DNA of 64,000 nucleotides from Nitrospira sp. (GTDB lineage: Bacteria; Nitrospirota; Nitrospiria; Nitrospirales; Nitrospiraceae): assembly GCA_022226955.1 (NCBI GenBank), contig CP092079.1, forward strand, positions 2,099,188 through 2,163,187, written 5' to 3'. The translations under genes were made by a program, and so were the position numbers. Numbering within the stretch: the first letter of the stretch is position 1; each line of letters opens with the position of its first letter. The notes under the pieces are model-generated. The model was given only the letters and a program-made list of their open reading frames with translations. It had not been told where the DNA came from and did no database searches. Below, piece after piece: positions 15,933-24,601 of the stretch.

Positions 15933-16682
15933 ATGACTCATCCAGTCGCTCTCATCACCGGCGGTGCTACCGGCATCGGGAAAGCCGTTGCCCTGAAACT
16001 TGTCGCCCGTGGTACAACGGTTGTCATCAGCGGACGCCGACGGAACGTCGGTGAGGCCGCCGTTGCCGAGATCGCAGCGTCGGCACAACACGGCGCTCAG
16101 GTTCGCTTCGTCCAAAACGATGTCTCTGACGAGGCTGCCGTCAAGATGATGATCGAGGGTATCGTCGCCGAATTCAGCGGCCTCGACATGGCAGTCAACA
16201 ATGCCGGGATCTTCAATGAGTACTGCTCAGTGGATCAGTCGGACACACAAAAATTCAGTGACATGCTCGACATCAACGTCATGGGGCTATACTTCTGCAT
16301 GAAATATGAGATCGCACAGATGCGCAAACAAGGGCACGGCTCGATCGTAAACCTGGCCTCGATCGCCGGCCTAAACGGCATTCCTTGGGGCGGCACCTAC
16401 GCGGCGACCAAGCATGCTGTGGTGGGCCTGACGAAATCCTCCGCATTGGACCATGCCGCGGAGGGAATCCGCATCAATGCCGTCGCGCCTGGCGCGATCC
16501 GCACCGACATCATCGCCGACCAGTTGAACAACAATCTGGCCGAGCTTGAAGCGATGCACCCGATGCGGCGCGTCGGCAAGCCGGAAGAAATCGCCAATGC
16601 GATCTGCTGGCTGCTGTCGGACGAAGCCAGCTTTGCCACCGCCCACGTCCTGAATGTGGACGGCGGATTCCAGGCAAAGTAA
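15933..16682 (+). CDS. SDR-family oxidoreductase
   Basis: A 249-residue classical short-chain dehydrogenase. It has the nucleotide motif TGGATGIG, NNAG after the third strand, the catalytic Ser in NLASIAG and YAATK for the Tyr-Lys pair, and a C-terminal VLNVDGGFQAK typical of FabG-like enzymes. The start at 15933 has AAAGGAG seven bases upstream; a much longer upstream frame is not conserved. The stop is four bases before the AraC regulator gene, so the two form an operon. The substrate is unknown. Confidence 0.9.
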   Translation: MTHPVALITGGATGIGKAVALKLVARGTTVVISGRRRNVGEAAVAEIAASAQHGAQVRFVQNDVSDEAAVKMMIEGIVAEFSGLDMAVNNAGIFNEYCSVDQSDTQKFSDMLDINVMGLYFCMKYEIAQMRKQGHGSIVNLASIAGLNGIPWGGTYAATKHAVVGLTKSSALDHAAEGIRINAVAPGAIRTDIIADQLNNNLAELEAMHPMRRVGKPEEIANAICWLLSDEASFATAHVLNVDGGFQAK

Positions 16683-16686
16683 GGCC

Positions 16687-17715
16687 ATGAGCAACCAGGC
16701 GGCGGACAAAATCAGGCTTCCCGAAGCGCTTTGGGACGGCATCAAACGGGCAGGGCTTGCGCGAGCTGACGTGGTGCGGGAGGCACACATTCCGCTAAGC
16801 GTCATACGCGATCAGGCCCCGCTGTCCACGGCGCAGTTCTTTCTGCTGTGGCAGGCGCTGGTCAACCTCAGCCACGATCCTGCGATCGGCTTGCGCATCG
16901 CCACCGGATTGGAGAGCACCGCGATGCCGCCCTCGTTCATGGCGGCGTACCATTCACGAGACTTCCGCGATGCCCTGCAGCGTGTGGCGCGCTTCAAGCG
17001 CCTATGCGCACCGGAAGAGGTGCGCATCGAAGAGCGCGAGAGCCGTTGCGAGATCGTCGTAGAGTGGACACATGCCGACGGACAGGCCACTCCGCCGGCG
17101 TTGGTGGATGCCACATTCGCGTCGCTCGTTGAATTGGGACGCAAAGGCACCGCCACGCCGCTATCTGCCCTGACGGTTGAACTGGCGCGGACGAAAGGCA
17201 CCAAAGCCGACTATGAACGCTACTTCGGCTGTCGCGTGCGCGTTGGCTCGGAGCGGGACTGCCTGACCCTCCATCGCGCCGATCTCGACAAGCGATTCGT
17301 CAGCTACAATGCCGAGCTACTCGAAATCCTGACTCCTGAACTGGATCGGCGATTGGAGCAACACACCCACAGCACCACGCTCGCCGAACAGATCCGCTGG
17401 GTCTTGCGGCGGCGACTCACAGCCGGCCGCCCCGACATCCGCTCTGTTGCAACCGAACTGGCCATGAGCGAGCGCTCCTTGCAGCGCAAGCTGACCGATG
17501 AAGGATTGACCTTCCAGATCCTGCTCAGCGAAACACGCCATCAGCTCGCATTGGAGTATCTGACTGATCCAACGCTGGCGATCATCGAAGTCGCCTACAT
17601 GCTGGGCTACGAAGACCAGAACTCCTTTTTCCGCGCCTTCCGGCAATGGGAAGAGCTCACCCCCGCAACATGGCGCGCCAACCGCCGGCCGAAGCACACA
17701 GGGCAAACCAAATAG
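16687..17715 (+). CDS. AraC-family transcriptional regulator (OruR/PF12625 type)
   Basis: A 342-residue regulator. Residues 1-215 form the Arabinose_bd-type sensor domain seen in OruR and related regulators (AQFFLLWQALVNLSHDPAIG). Residues about 240-335 form the double-HTH AraC domain (RPDIRSVATELAMSERSLQR, IEVAYMLGYEDQNSFFRAFR, TPATWRA). Both HTH motifs are intact. It lies four bases after the SDR gene and probably controls it and itself in response to a metabolite. The ATG at 16687 gives the family-typical N-terminus. Confidence 0.9.
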   Translation: MSNQAADKIRLPEALWDGIKRAGLARADVVREAHIPLSVIRDQAPLSTAQFFLLWQALVNLSHDPAIGLRIATGLESTAMPPSFMAAYHSRDFRDALQRVARFKRLCAPEEVRIEERESRCEIVVEWTHADGQATPPALVDATFASLVELGRKGTATPLSALTVELARTKGTKADYERYFGCRVRVGSERDCLTLHRADLDKRFVSYNAELLEILTPELDRRLEQHTHSTTLAEQIRWVLRRRLTAGRPDIRSVATELAMSERSLQRKLTDEGLTFQILLSETRHQLALEYLTDPTLAIIEVAYMLGYEDQNSFFRAFRQWEELTPATWRANRRPKHTGQTK

Positions 17716-18039
17716 AGTAGATGAGCGCAAAGGCAATTCCCGATAAACCGGGCATGCAGGCTCAATCGCCAGTATCCGAGTATTTTTCCGACGAGCGAAA
17801 GAAACACAGCTGATCCCGAAACGCTCACCGTTCATCACTGACCAGGTACTGATCGAACATTGCTTCGAGCGGTGAGCGGCGCCTCCTTCAAACGGCCAGG
17901 CATGAACAGAAAACCTCTGGCGTCTTCTGCAAGTTGATTGGCGTCTTGTGCCGGTCATTGAGAACAGTGAATCGGTATCATTTGCCCATGCAATTCGAGA
18001 CACGTTGCTTCGAACAGTTGAACTGAAGGTGAGGCCCTC
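17716..18039. other. Intergenic region before the epimerase-family gene
   Basis: About 320 bp with no credible ORF and no clear hairpin terminator. It presumably carries the 3' end of the AraC operon and the promoter of the next gene, but I could not assign a -35/-10 pair. Confidence 0.4.
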
Positions 18040-18708
18040 ATGAACATCCTGATATTTGGCGCAACCGGCATGGTCGGCCAAGGCGTGCTGCACGAATGCC
18101 TGACCGCTCCTGATGTTGACCAAGTCATGACCGTCGGACGCACGCCTGTTGAACAGACCCACTCCAAGCTCAAGCAACTGGTCCAGGCAGATCCGATGGC
18201 GCTGGATACCTGCGAACAGGAGCTGCAGGGCTTTGATGCCTGCTTCTTTTGTCTGGGCGTCTCCTCGTCAGGCATGAGTGAGGCTGCCTATCGGCGGATC
18301 ACCTATGACGTGACGCTGCATGCGGCCACTGTGCTGGCACGTGTGAATCCGGGAATGTGCTTCATCTATGTTTCGGGGGCCGGCACGGACAGCAGCGAAC
18401 AGGGGCGCAGCATGTGGGCGCGAGTCAAGGGCAAGACCGAAAACGACCTGCAGAAACTCCCATTTCGTGGCGTCTACCTGTTCCGCCCCGGAGTCATTCA
18501 ACCTCTGCACGGCATCCAGTCGAAAACTTCGTCCTACCGGATTTTCTATCGCTTGGCAAATCCATTCCTATCGTTGATTCGTCGAGTGTGTCCCTCCGCG
18601 ATCACGACCACGGCGGACATCGGGCAAGCGATGCTGCATGCCGCGCGGCAAGGAGATGCACGAAGAATTATTGAGGCGAAAGACATCAACCGACTCGCTC
18701 GTGGTTGA
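18040..18708 (+). CDS. NAD(P)-binding epimerase-family protein
   Basis: A 222-residue Rossmann-fold protein. The N-terminal MNILIFGATGMVGQGVLHEC has the GxxGxxG nucleotide loop of extended/atypical SDRs. CFFCLGVSSSGMSEAAYRRI and FIYVSGAGTDSSEQG follow, with a lysine in WARVKGKTEN where the Tyr-x3-Lys helix would lie. The typical catalytic Tyr is not evident, as in many NmrA or HIM1/TIP30-like relatives that act as redox sensors. A GAAGGTGAGG leader sits upstream. A second SDR follows after 61 bp on the same strand. Confidence 0.75.
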   Translation: MNILIFGATGMVGQGVLHECLTAPDVDQVMTVGRTPVEQTHSKLKQLVQADPMALDTCEQELQGFDACFFCLGVSSSGMSEAAYRRITYDVTLHAATVLARVNPGMCFIYVSGAGTDSSEQGRSMWARVKGKTENDLQKLPFRGVYLFRPGVIQPLHGIQSKTSSYRIFYRLANPFLSLIRRVCPSAITTTADIGQAMLHAARQGDARRIIEAKDINRLARG

Positions 18709-18769
18709 AACAATCCAGACGCGTATAGCTGAGCGCGTGCTCAATCGCATCAACGAAAGGAAACTCGCA

Positions 18770-19645
18770 ATGCAGGACCTGAAGAACAAGGTGTTTCTGG
18801 TGACCGGTGCCACGGATGGCATCGGCAGGGCCGCTGTCACGGAATTCGCCAGACGCGGGGCATCGGTGACCCTTGTTGGCCGAGACAAGGAGAAGACGGA
18901 GCGCGTGGTTGCCGAGCTGAAGGCATCGACTGGCAACGAAAACCTGGCTTATCTCCTCTGCGACCTCTCGCGCATGGCGGACGTCAAACGCGCGGCTGAA
19001 ACTTTCAAGGCGACGCACGACCGACTGGATGTTCTGGTCAACAACGCGGGGGCCACCTTCAAGAAGCCCGTGCTTGGCCCAGATGGATACGAGTTGACCT
19101 TTGCCGTGAATCACCTGGCGTACTTCCAGATGACCGCGTCGCTCCTCGGCCTCATCCGGAAGACGCCTGGCGCGCGAGTGGTTTCCACGTCAAGTTCAAT
19201 GCAGACACGCGGCAGGCTTGACTTGGAAAAGACGCCGACCTCGCTTGAGGGAACAGGCCCCCATGCCTACGCGACGTCCAAGCTCGCCAACATCCTTTTC
19301 ACCAAGGAGCTTCAGCGACAGTTGTCCGGGACAACGGCCACAGCCAATTGCTTCGAGCCGGGCATAGTACGCACTCAGTTTGGTGGATTTGGGTCAGACC
19401 AGGGGTTGCTGTTGAATGTCGTGTACGCGCTGGCGAAACCGTTCTCAAGCACACCAGAGCAAGGCGCTGACTCTCTGATCTGGCTGGCCACTTCGCCGGA
19501 GGCGGCTTCACTTAGAGGAACGTATATTTCAAAGCGAAAACCTGTCACGCCATCGGCACAGGCATTGGACCAGAAGCTCGCTGCCGACCTATGGCTGCTC
19601 AGCGAAAAGCTTTGCGCAACGGCTGTGTCCAGGGAAATTGGGTGA
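18770..19645 (+). CDS. SDR-family oxidoreductase (retinol-dehydrogenase-like)
   Basis: A 291-residue short-chain dehydrogenase. It has TGATDGIG for NAD(P) binding, NNAG, the catalytic Ser in VVSTSSSMQ and Tyr-Lys in YATSKLAN, with the extended C-terminus seen in retinol-dehydrogenase-like and WW-domain-oxidoreductase-like bacterial SDRs. The ATG at 18770 is chosen because GAAAGGAAA lies about nine bases upstream and the preceding in-frame residues are not conserved. It probably forms a transcript with the epimerase-family gene. The substrate is unknown. Confidence 0.88.
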   Translation: MQDLKNKVFLVTGATDGIGRAAVTEFARRGASVTLVGRDKEKTERVVAELKASTGNENLAYLLCDLSRMADVKRAAETFKATHDRLDVLVNNAGATFKKPVLGPDGYELTFAVNHLAYFQMTASLLGLIRKTPGARVVSTSSSMQTRGRLDLEKTPTSLEGTGPHAYATSKLANILFTKELQRQLSGTTATANCFEPGIVRTQFGGFGSDQGLLLNVVYALAKPFSSTPEQGADSLIWLATSPEAASLRGTYISKRKPVTPSAQALDQKLAADLWLLSEKLCATAVSREIG

Positions 19646-19733
19646 CGCAGAGCACTCAAGGCTCTTTCCGACGGCATCAAAACGGCTGGCACGCACGACG
19701 TACAGAAAATACTGGATGAGGCTCATCTCGTCG

Positions 19734-19763
19734 CCCGGAGCCATCTGTAAGAAGGGCTCCGGG
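19734..19763 (-). terminator. Hairpin just downstream of tmRNA
   Basis: CCCGGAGCC and GGCTCCGGG form a nine-base perfect stem beginning about 17 bases after the tmRNA 3' CCA end on the minus strand. No U-tract follows, so it may act as an RNA-processing or weak termination structure. Confidence 0.6.
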
Positions 19764-19779
19764 TCGAGCGAGCTCTGTT

Positions 19780-20130
19780 TGGTGGAGGCGAGGGGAGTTG
19801 AACCCCTGTCCGAAGATCGTCCGTGCACTGTGTCTACATGTGTAGCCGACGATTTAAGTTTCGCAGCCATCCACGCCCATCGGCAGGCTTAGAACAGCCA
19901 CTAGCCCAGTATTGTCTCATCCTCGACCGCTGAGCACCGGCCTTGGACCAGCCCGCTGCATCGCGCCATTCCACCCCCGCGGGCCTCAGATGGAACGACG
20001 TCTCAGCCTAAATTAGGCTGCGAGTGCCAGTTCTTGATTGGCAGTTGCGTTTTTCTCGGACTTTTACGAGTTCCCGAGAGCTCGACATGCGACAGTGACC
20101 TCAGTATCCCCGTCGAAACCGGTCGCCCCC
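19780..20130 (-). ncRNA. ssrA: tmRNA (transfer-messenger RNA)
   Basis: A 351-base tmRNA. The 5' end GGGGGCGACC pairs with the 3' acceptor strand CGCCTCC before ACCA (one G-U pair). The T-arm reads GGGGTTCAACTCCCC, and the 5' domain has the conserved GGTTTCGACGGGGA. The tag frame ends GCACTCGCAGCCTAA, giving a peptide that reads about (S)EKNATANQELALAA. The ALAA end is the usual ClpXP degron. The exact resume codon is not certain. The tmRNA rescues stalled ribosomes together with SmpB, encoded at 47111-47584. Confidence 0.97.
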
Positions 20131-20164
20131 TTTCGTCGCGATAAGATTAACGTTCGGCCTTATC

Positions 20165-20194
20165 AATAGATGACCATCATACCCTACAGGTCAA
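20165..20194 (-). promoter_or_regulatory. Possible ssrA promoter
   Basis: On the minus strand TTGACC (20189-20194) lies 18 bases before TCTATT (20165-20170), about 35 bases ahead of the mature tmRNA 5' end. This would leave a leader for RNase P removal. A TATGAT at 20176-20181 is an alternative -10 without a good -35. Confidence 0.35.
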
Positions 20195-20263
20195 GGAGAT
20201 GCCAGGCCGCGGAGGCTTCTCCTTTCCGTCCAAGTCAGCGATGTGGGTGGAATCCGCCTCGGT

Positions 20264-20310
20264 TGACGTTGACAATTCCATTTATCATACATTGACAATA
20301 CATTGACAAT
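20264..20310 (+). repeat. Repeated ATTGACAAT-type sites upstream of a wHTH regulator
   Basis: ATTGACAAT occurs at 20291-20299 and 20302-20310, eleven bases apart, with related GTTGACAAT at 20269-20277 and TTGAC at 20264. Each nonamer is nearly palindromic (ATTG-A-CAAT). The array ends 16 bases before the GTG start of the wHTH-ATPase gene, so it may be an autoregulatory operator. Confidence 0.55.
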
Positions 20311-20326
20311 ATGACACCGTTTTCTG

Positions 20327-21358
20327 GTGGACACAAAGCAAAAACTTCTAACCTTTCTTTCAAAACGATCGTCTGCCACCGGAGGAGAACTGCGCGAACA
20401 CCTCCGGCTCAGCCGGCAGGCCTTGAGCCTTCATCTCCGCAGCCTCCTGGAAACACACACCATCGTCCGATCGGGAGTCACCAGAGGAGCGCGATATCGC
20501 CTAGCGGGAACCTCTGAGAAAACGGCGACGATCTCCCGCGTGCTCACGATCCGAGGCTGCAATGAGGATCGCGTGTGGGATCAAGTTGCCACCCAGCTCA
20601 ACTTTCAACGAACCCTGCGAGCCAACGTGGTGGCCATCGTTCGCTATGCGTTCACAGAAATGCTGAACAACGCCATCGACCATTCGAAGACAGAGCGTTG
20701 CTCCATTCATGTCGCGCTCACGCCAAGCCTCGTCAGCTTTGACATCCACGATGCTGGAATCGGCGTGTTTCGCTCTATCGCAGCCAAATACCATCTGCGG
20801 GACGAAGAGACGGCTATGATTGAACTGCTCAAGGGAAAAACAACGACCATGCCAGAGGCGCATGCAGGGGAGGGCATCTTTTTTACCTCCCGCGTCGGCG
20901 ATACGTTTACCATCCGATCTCACCGTATTCAGATTGAATGGAAGCGAGCCAAACGCGATGTCTTCGTGTCGCAGCAGCGGCAGAGGACCGGAACAGCCGT
21001 TCACTTTGCGTTGCATCTCAGCGCCAGGCATAAACTCGAAGAGGTGTTCGCCGAGTTCGCCCCTGCGGAGTACGATTTCCAGTTTCAGAAAACAAAAGTC
21101 TTGGTGAAACTCATTCAACCCGACTATGTCTCTCGCTCAGAAGCAAAACGCTTGCTGGCCAATCTGGAAAAATTCAAAGAAATCGGCCTGGATTTCCGTG
21201 ACGTGCGCTCCGTCGGGCAGGGATTTGCCGATGAAGTCTTTCGCGTGTTTGCCCAGCGCCATCCCGGCATCGTCATCCATCCTGAACAAGCCAGCCCTGC
21301 CGTCCTGACCATGATCAAACACGTCCGCCGCGAAGCATCCGGAGCCAGCACCCCGTAA
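20327..21358 (+). CDS. wHTH - GHKL ATPase - STAS-like (DUF4325) fusion regulator
   Basis: A 343-residue three-domain protein. Residues 1-62 form a winged helix (LTFLSKRSSATGGELREHLR, RQALSLHLRSLLE). Residues about 85-235 form a Bergerat-fold ATPase: the N box in FTEMLNNAIDHS, DAGIGVF as the G1 box, and GEGIFFTSRVGD as the G2/lid region. Residues about 255-335 match the STAS-like alpha/beta DUF4325 domain (VSRSEAKRLLANLEKFKEIG, VGQGFADEVFRVFA). This fuses the kinase and antagonist-like parts of a partner-switch to a DNA-binding domain. The start codon is GTG with no strong ribosome binding site. It is not linked to a receptor or sigma factor here. Confidence 0.82.
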   Translation: MDTKQKLLTFLSKRSSATGGELREHLRLSRQALSLHLRSLLETHTIVRSGVTRGARYRLAGTSEKTATISRVLTIRGCNEDRVWDQVATQLNFQRTLRANVVAIVRYAFTEMLNNAIDHSKTERCSIHVALTPSLVSFDIHDAGIGVFRSIAAKYHLRDEETAMIELLKGKTTTMPEAHAGEGIFFTSRVGDTFTIRSHRIQIEWKRAKRDVFVSQQRQRTGTAVHFALHLSARHKLEEVFAEFAPAEYDFQFQKTKVLVKLIQPDYVSRSEAKRLLANLEKFKEIGLDFRDVRSVGQGFADEVFRVFAQRHPGIVIHPEQASPAVLTMIKHVRREASGASTP

Positions 21359-21360
21359 TG

Positions 21361-21558
21361 ATGAACGGATAGCACCCGCTCTACGAGCAGAACCATCTGG
21401 CCTTACTCGCTGACGCCCTCGCAGCTCAGCCAACCAGGCCGACAAATCTCCTGGCCGCTCAAGGCTACGCGCGCATCAAGCGGTACCTCCGTCTACTGGA
21501 GAGAAACACGCCACTCTTCCCGGGACGACTCCTCAGCTTCGTTTGCGCCCACACATAG
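21361..21558 (+). pseudogene. Possible small broken gene with in-frame amber stop at codon 4
   Basis: An ATG at 21361 just after the regulator's stop opens a 65-codon frame interrupted only by TAG at codon 4, then running HPLYEQNHLALLADALAA and on to ERNTPLFPGRLLSFVCAHT-stop at 21556-21558. The composition looks coding (amphipathic helices), but I recognise no family. It may be a decayed fragment or chance. Confidence 0.25.
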
Positions 21559-21632
21559 CTGTCAGCCTTACTACATTTCCGGCACCGAGACCACAGCTGA
21601 GTCCTCAAACAACCGAAAGGATCAAGGGGATA

Positions 21633-21899
21633 CTACCGCCCTTGCCCAGCCAAAAGAATTAGCCGCTGTACTATCATGATCCCAGCAACAACGATTAGAA
21701 GAATTCCAAAAACATACGCCGCGTATTTCTCAACTCTCTTCCCGAGTAGCTGCCAGAAAAATGACCGTTCACCTTCCATGTTGAGAAAGAAGTTCCACCC
21801 GCCCTTCGTAGCAACCACGACAATAAGACCTACTAACAGAAATATTACATTCAAGAGTATTTCAAATATCAGCTGAGGACGGCTTATGCTATTCATCAT
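21633..21899 (-). CDS. Small two-helix membrane protein
   Basis: About 88 residues with two hydrophobic segments, residues 10-30 (IFEILLNVIFLLVGLIVVVA) and 61-82 (YAAYVFGILLIVVAGIMIVQ), joined by a polar loop. I do not recognise the family. The start at ATG 21899 begins MMNSISRPQL; an upstream TTG at 21932 would add eleven residues. It probably sits in the inner membrane and is not clearly linked to neighbours. Confidence 0.5.
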   Translation of the reverse strand: MMNSISRPQLIFEILLNVIFLLVGLIVVVATKGGWNFFLNMEGERSFFWQLLGKRVEKYAAYVFGILLIVVAGIMIVQRLILLAGQGR

Positions 21900-21983
21900 G
21901 ATACCTGCGTCGGCGAATAGTTCAAACGACAACGAAGCGGCTCAGGGATCCTACTTTAAATACTTTCCTCATAGACTCTGATC

Positions 21984-23618
21984 CTACGCACTCTTGAAGC
22001 GCGTCACCTTCGCAAAGACGATAGCAGCCAAGGGCAGGGCTAATCCTAACAACAATTGCGCGACGAGGAGCGATCCGAGCTGGCTATAGTCGGCAGGGGA
22101 TTGAATCGCACCGGTCGCGGCATCCTTTACTTCTCGCGTGACCACATAGAGATCGTTCAAATATTTGGTCCCGAGCTGGCTCAACGACAGCGCCAGATTT
22201 GTGAACGAGGCCATCACGGCAAAGAAGGTGGCTTTCAAATTGGCCGGCGCCGAGTTGGCAATCCAAGCCAGCATCGGAATCATGGAGATCTGGCCAAGCG
22301 GCGACTCCAGCGCCGTATCGATCAAGGCAATGAAGCGCGCATCGACGATCCCGCCCGTCATCCGCGCTGTCCATTCGTGCAACCCGTAATACATGCTCAC
22401 GACCGGAAGAGTCAGAACGGTCCCCACGACGGTCAGAAACCCCACCACGTAAGCGATGGATCGCTCGGCCATGAAGCGGCGAAAAATAAACATGCCGGCC
22501 AGCGTCAAGGTGCCTCCGATGAGGGAGAGGATCGACAGAAACTGCTGATCGAATTTCAGATCATCGATCATCCACCAGGTCGCGCCAGGACCAGCCCCAG
22601 GAATCGCTCGGAAAATGAAAATGACCACCGCAGTCCCGACCAAAGTGAATCGCTTGTCCGGTTCCAGCTCGCGCATGAGCTTCGCCATGAGAAACAGCAC
22701 AATGCCCATCGAGCCGGCAAACACGATTTCCTCACTGTAGGAAAATCCGCCGAGCCCAACGGTCACCGTAAACAGCGCAAAGATCAAGCTCCCGCCAAGC
22801 ACCCACCAATCGGGAGTCGTTGCTTCACTGCCATCGCCCCGGGCGTCCACCATCTGCTCGACTTGCTCGCGTGAGAATCCTTGCTGAATCAGCGCGGCCT
22901 TCTGCCGTCGCTGCAGCAGCCAGGCGACGCCGACGCCAAGGACCGAGACGAAGGGAATCACCAGCGCCATCAGGTAGACTTGCTTGTACAGCCGAACCAG
23001 CTCCGCCTGCGGCAACCCCTCGGTGCCGCTGAAGACATACACATTAATCATCGCCACCAGAATGCCGCCGCCCACGATCGCCACCCGCCCGAGCGTCTGC
23101 ATCGTCGTATGCATGAGCTTGCGCGTCGGCTCATCGAACGGCTGTCCCCGCTCATCGACCCGCGGCACGGCTTCGACGGTCATCGCATCCGCTACCGCGT
23201 CCTGAATCACATAACCGATAGGCGCGAGCAACGCGCTCAACACAAACCAGACTTCCGCCGACAGCACGGCCGTCATGGCTTCACGCTGGCCAATCAGCGC
23301 AGCCATGATCCCCAGGCTCACCGCCAGCAGCCCGGCCCCCACGCCAACGAGCCAGCTCTTCCATCGCCACAAGAGATCCACCGCATGCCCGATCGGCATC
23401 TTTAGTGCCCAGGGAATGCCGGCCCAGAATCCGAGCGCCGCCAGAAACGAGGCCGAGAGGCCAAGATAGTCTTTGACGAAGAAGGTGCCGACAATACCGG
23501 TCAGGCCGGAGATGCCGTACGCCATGTAGACCATGAGCGGCGGCAGATACGACAGCCGCATGTCGCGGCCTAAGGAAAGAATATTGCGATCAATCCACGC
23601 AAGGAGGGAATTCGCCAT
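21984..23618 (-). CDS. MFS-type transporter, resembling folate/biopterin (BT1) transporters
   Basis: A 544-residue membrane protein with about 12 hydrophobic segments. The first part, GISGLTGIVGTFFVKDYLGL followed by WAGIPWALKMPIGHAVDLLW, resembles the folate-biopterin transporter (BT1) group of the major facilitator superfamily. GYVIQDAVADAMTVEAVPR adds a conserved QD-ADAM-type motif also seen in that group. A central cytosolic loop of about 50 residues divides the two halves. Substrate assignment to pterins is tentative; the pterin dehydratase gene at 9050-9400 is not linked. It lies 79 bp downstream of the ferredoxin-MBL gene on the same strand. Confidence 0.75.
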   Translation of the reverse strand: MANSLLAWIDRNILSLGRDMRLSYLPPLMVYMAYGISGLTGIVGTFFVKDYLGLSASFLAALGFWAGIPWALKMPIGHAVDLLWRWKSWLVGVGAGLLAVSLGIMAALIGQREAMTAVLSAEVWFVLSALLAPIGYVIQDAVADAMTVEAVPRVDERGQPFDEPTRKLMHTTMQTLGRVAIVGGGILVAMINVYVFSGTEGLPQAELVRLYKQVYLMALVIPFVSVLGVGVAWLLQRRQKAALIQQGFSREQVEQMVDARGDGSEATTPDWWVLGGSLIFALFTVTVGLGGFSYSEEIVFAGSMGIVLFLMAKLMRELEPDKRFTLVGTAVVIFIFRAIPGAGPGATWWMIDDLKFDQQFLSILSLIGGTLTLAGMFIFRRFMAERSIAYVVGFLTVVGTVLTLPVVSMYYGLHEWTARMTGGIVDARFIALIDTALESPLGQISMIPMLAWIANSAPANLKATFFAVMASFTNLALSLSQLGTKYLNDLYVVTREVKDAATGAIQSPADYSQLGSLLVAQLLLGLALPLAAIVFAKVTRFKSA

Positions 23619-23697
23619 CGTTACCCGTACAAATCCTTCTCACACTCAGGAACCCCGTTGCCTCCGGCATATCGTTATACACTGCTTCCATGCCGGC

Positions 23698-24573
23698 TCA
23701 CCCTTGCCTTAACGACCGCCTTGCCAGCAGCGCCGCAAGTTCGCCTCGCATCGTCTCCGGATCGAGTTGCACAGGATGGCCATGGCCGGCCAAGACCCAT
23801 TCGATTCGATAGGGGAGCAACCGTTCAATCGACCGCAAGAGATGCCTCTCGTTCCAAACTAGCTGCCTGGGCGAACCCAATCGTTGGCCCTTCGGCTCCC
23901 ACCAGAGATGATCGCCGGTAAAGAGGATGCGCCCGTCATACAGCAGCGCGCAACTACCCGCCGTATGGCCGGGCACCGGGATCAGCTCGAACTGAGGCGC
24001 CAGGCGGACCGGATCCCAGCCATCAATGATCCGCTCCGCGTCCGGCATGGCAGCGGCATCCTCGCGATGGATGATCCGCTCCGCGCCGAAATGACGCGCG
24101 TAGGCCGCCGCATCCGCCACATCGTCTTCATGCGTCAGGAAAATATATCGCACGCCGCCCAACCTGGCATAGGCGTCCACTAGGTGCTTGAGGTATCGCG
24201 GGGAATCGATCAACCAGTTACCGTCCGGATGCTGCACAAAGAAACTATTGGCGCCGAACGATTTCTCCGAATTGAATCCGCAGTAGTACACCCGCTCTGT
24301 CAGACGAAGCGGGAAACTGTCTTTTGCCTGCTTCAGTAACGCCGGATCGCCTCGCTCCGTGCCGATGGAGCCGACCGGACAGGCCACCAGCGCTCGATAG
24401 GCCTGCACCATCTCCTCTTCGGTACGCGGCTGCCGCGTGACGGTCGAGTAGTCTCCGCCTTCATCGAAACTGGTAGGGGCCAGCTGCCGGCAGGCATCGC
24501 AGTCGATGCAGGTGGAATCCACATAGAAATTCCCCGGCACGTTCGAGTTCAACCGTTTCTTGGGATCCGCCAT
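23698..24573 (-). CDS. Ferredoxin - metallo-beta-lactamase fold fusion protein
   Basis: A 291-residue protein. Residues 1-75 are a small ferredoxin-like domain (FYVDSTCIDCDACRQLAP, then ACPVGSIG), giving four cysteines in C-x2-C-x2-C...CP order, suited to a single [4Fe-4S] cluster. Residues about 90-285 form an MBL-fold hydrolase or oxidase domain with THEDDVAD in the HxHxDH position, VPGHTAGSC, FTGDHLWW and HGH. Note that the metal motif reads T-H-E-D-D, so one usual His is replaced by Glu. The start at 24573 (MADPKKRLNSN) is preferred over an arginine-rich extension. Substrate unknown. Confidence 0.82.
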   Translation of the reverse strand: MADPKKRLNSNVPGNFYVDSTCIDCDACRQLAPTSFDEGGDYSTVTRQPRTEEEMVQAYRALVACPVGSIGTERGDPALLKQAKDSFPLRLTERVYYCGFNSEKSFGANSFFVQHPDGNWLIDSPRYLKHLVDAYARLGGVRYIFLTHEDDVADAAAYARHFGAERIIHREDAAAMPDAERIIDGWDPVRLAPQFELIPVPGHTAGSCALLYDGRILFTGDHLWWEPKGQRLGSPRQLVWNERHLLRSIERLLPYRIEWVLAGHGHPVQLDPETMRGELAALLARRSLRQG

Positions 24574-24601
24574 ATTCCTGGTACTCGATCCACATCCGCG
24601 A

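Noticed and set aside
19600-20200. Prophage or integrative element at the tmRNA gene
   Set aside because: tmRNA 3' ends are common attachment sites, but no integrase and no duplicate of the tmRNA 3' end is visible.
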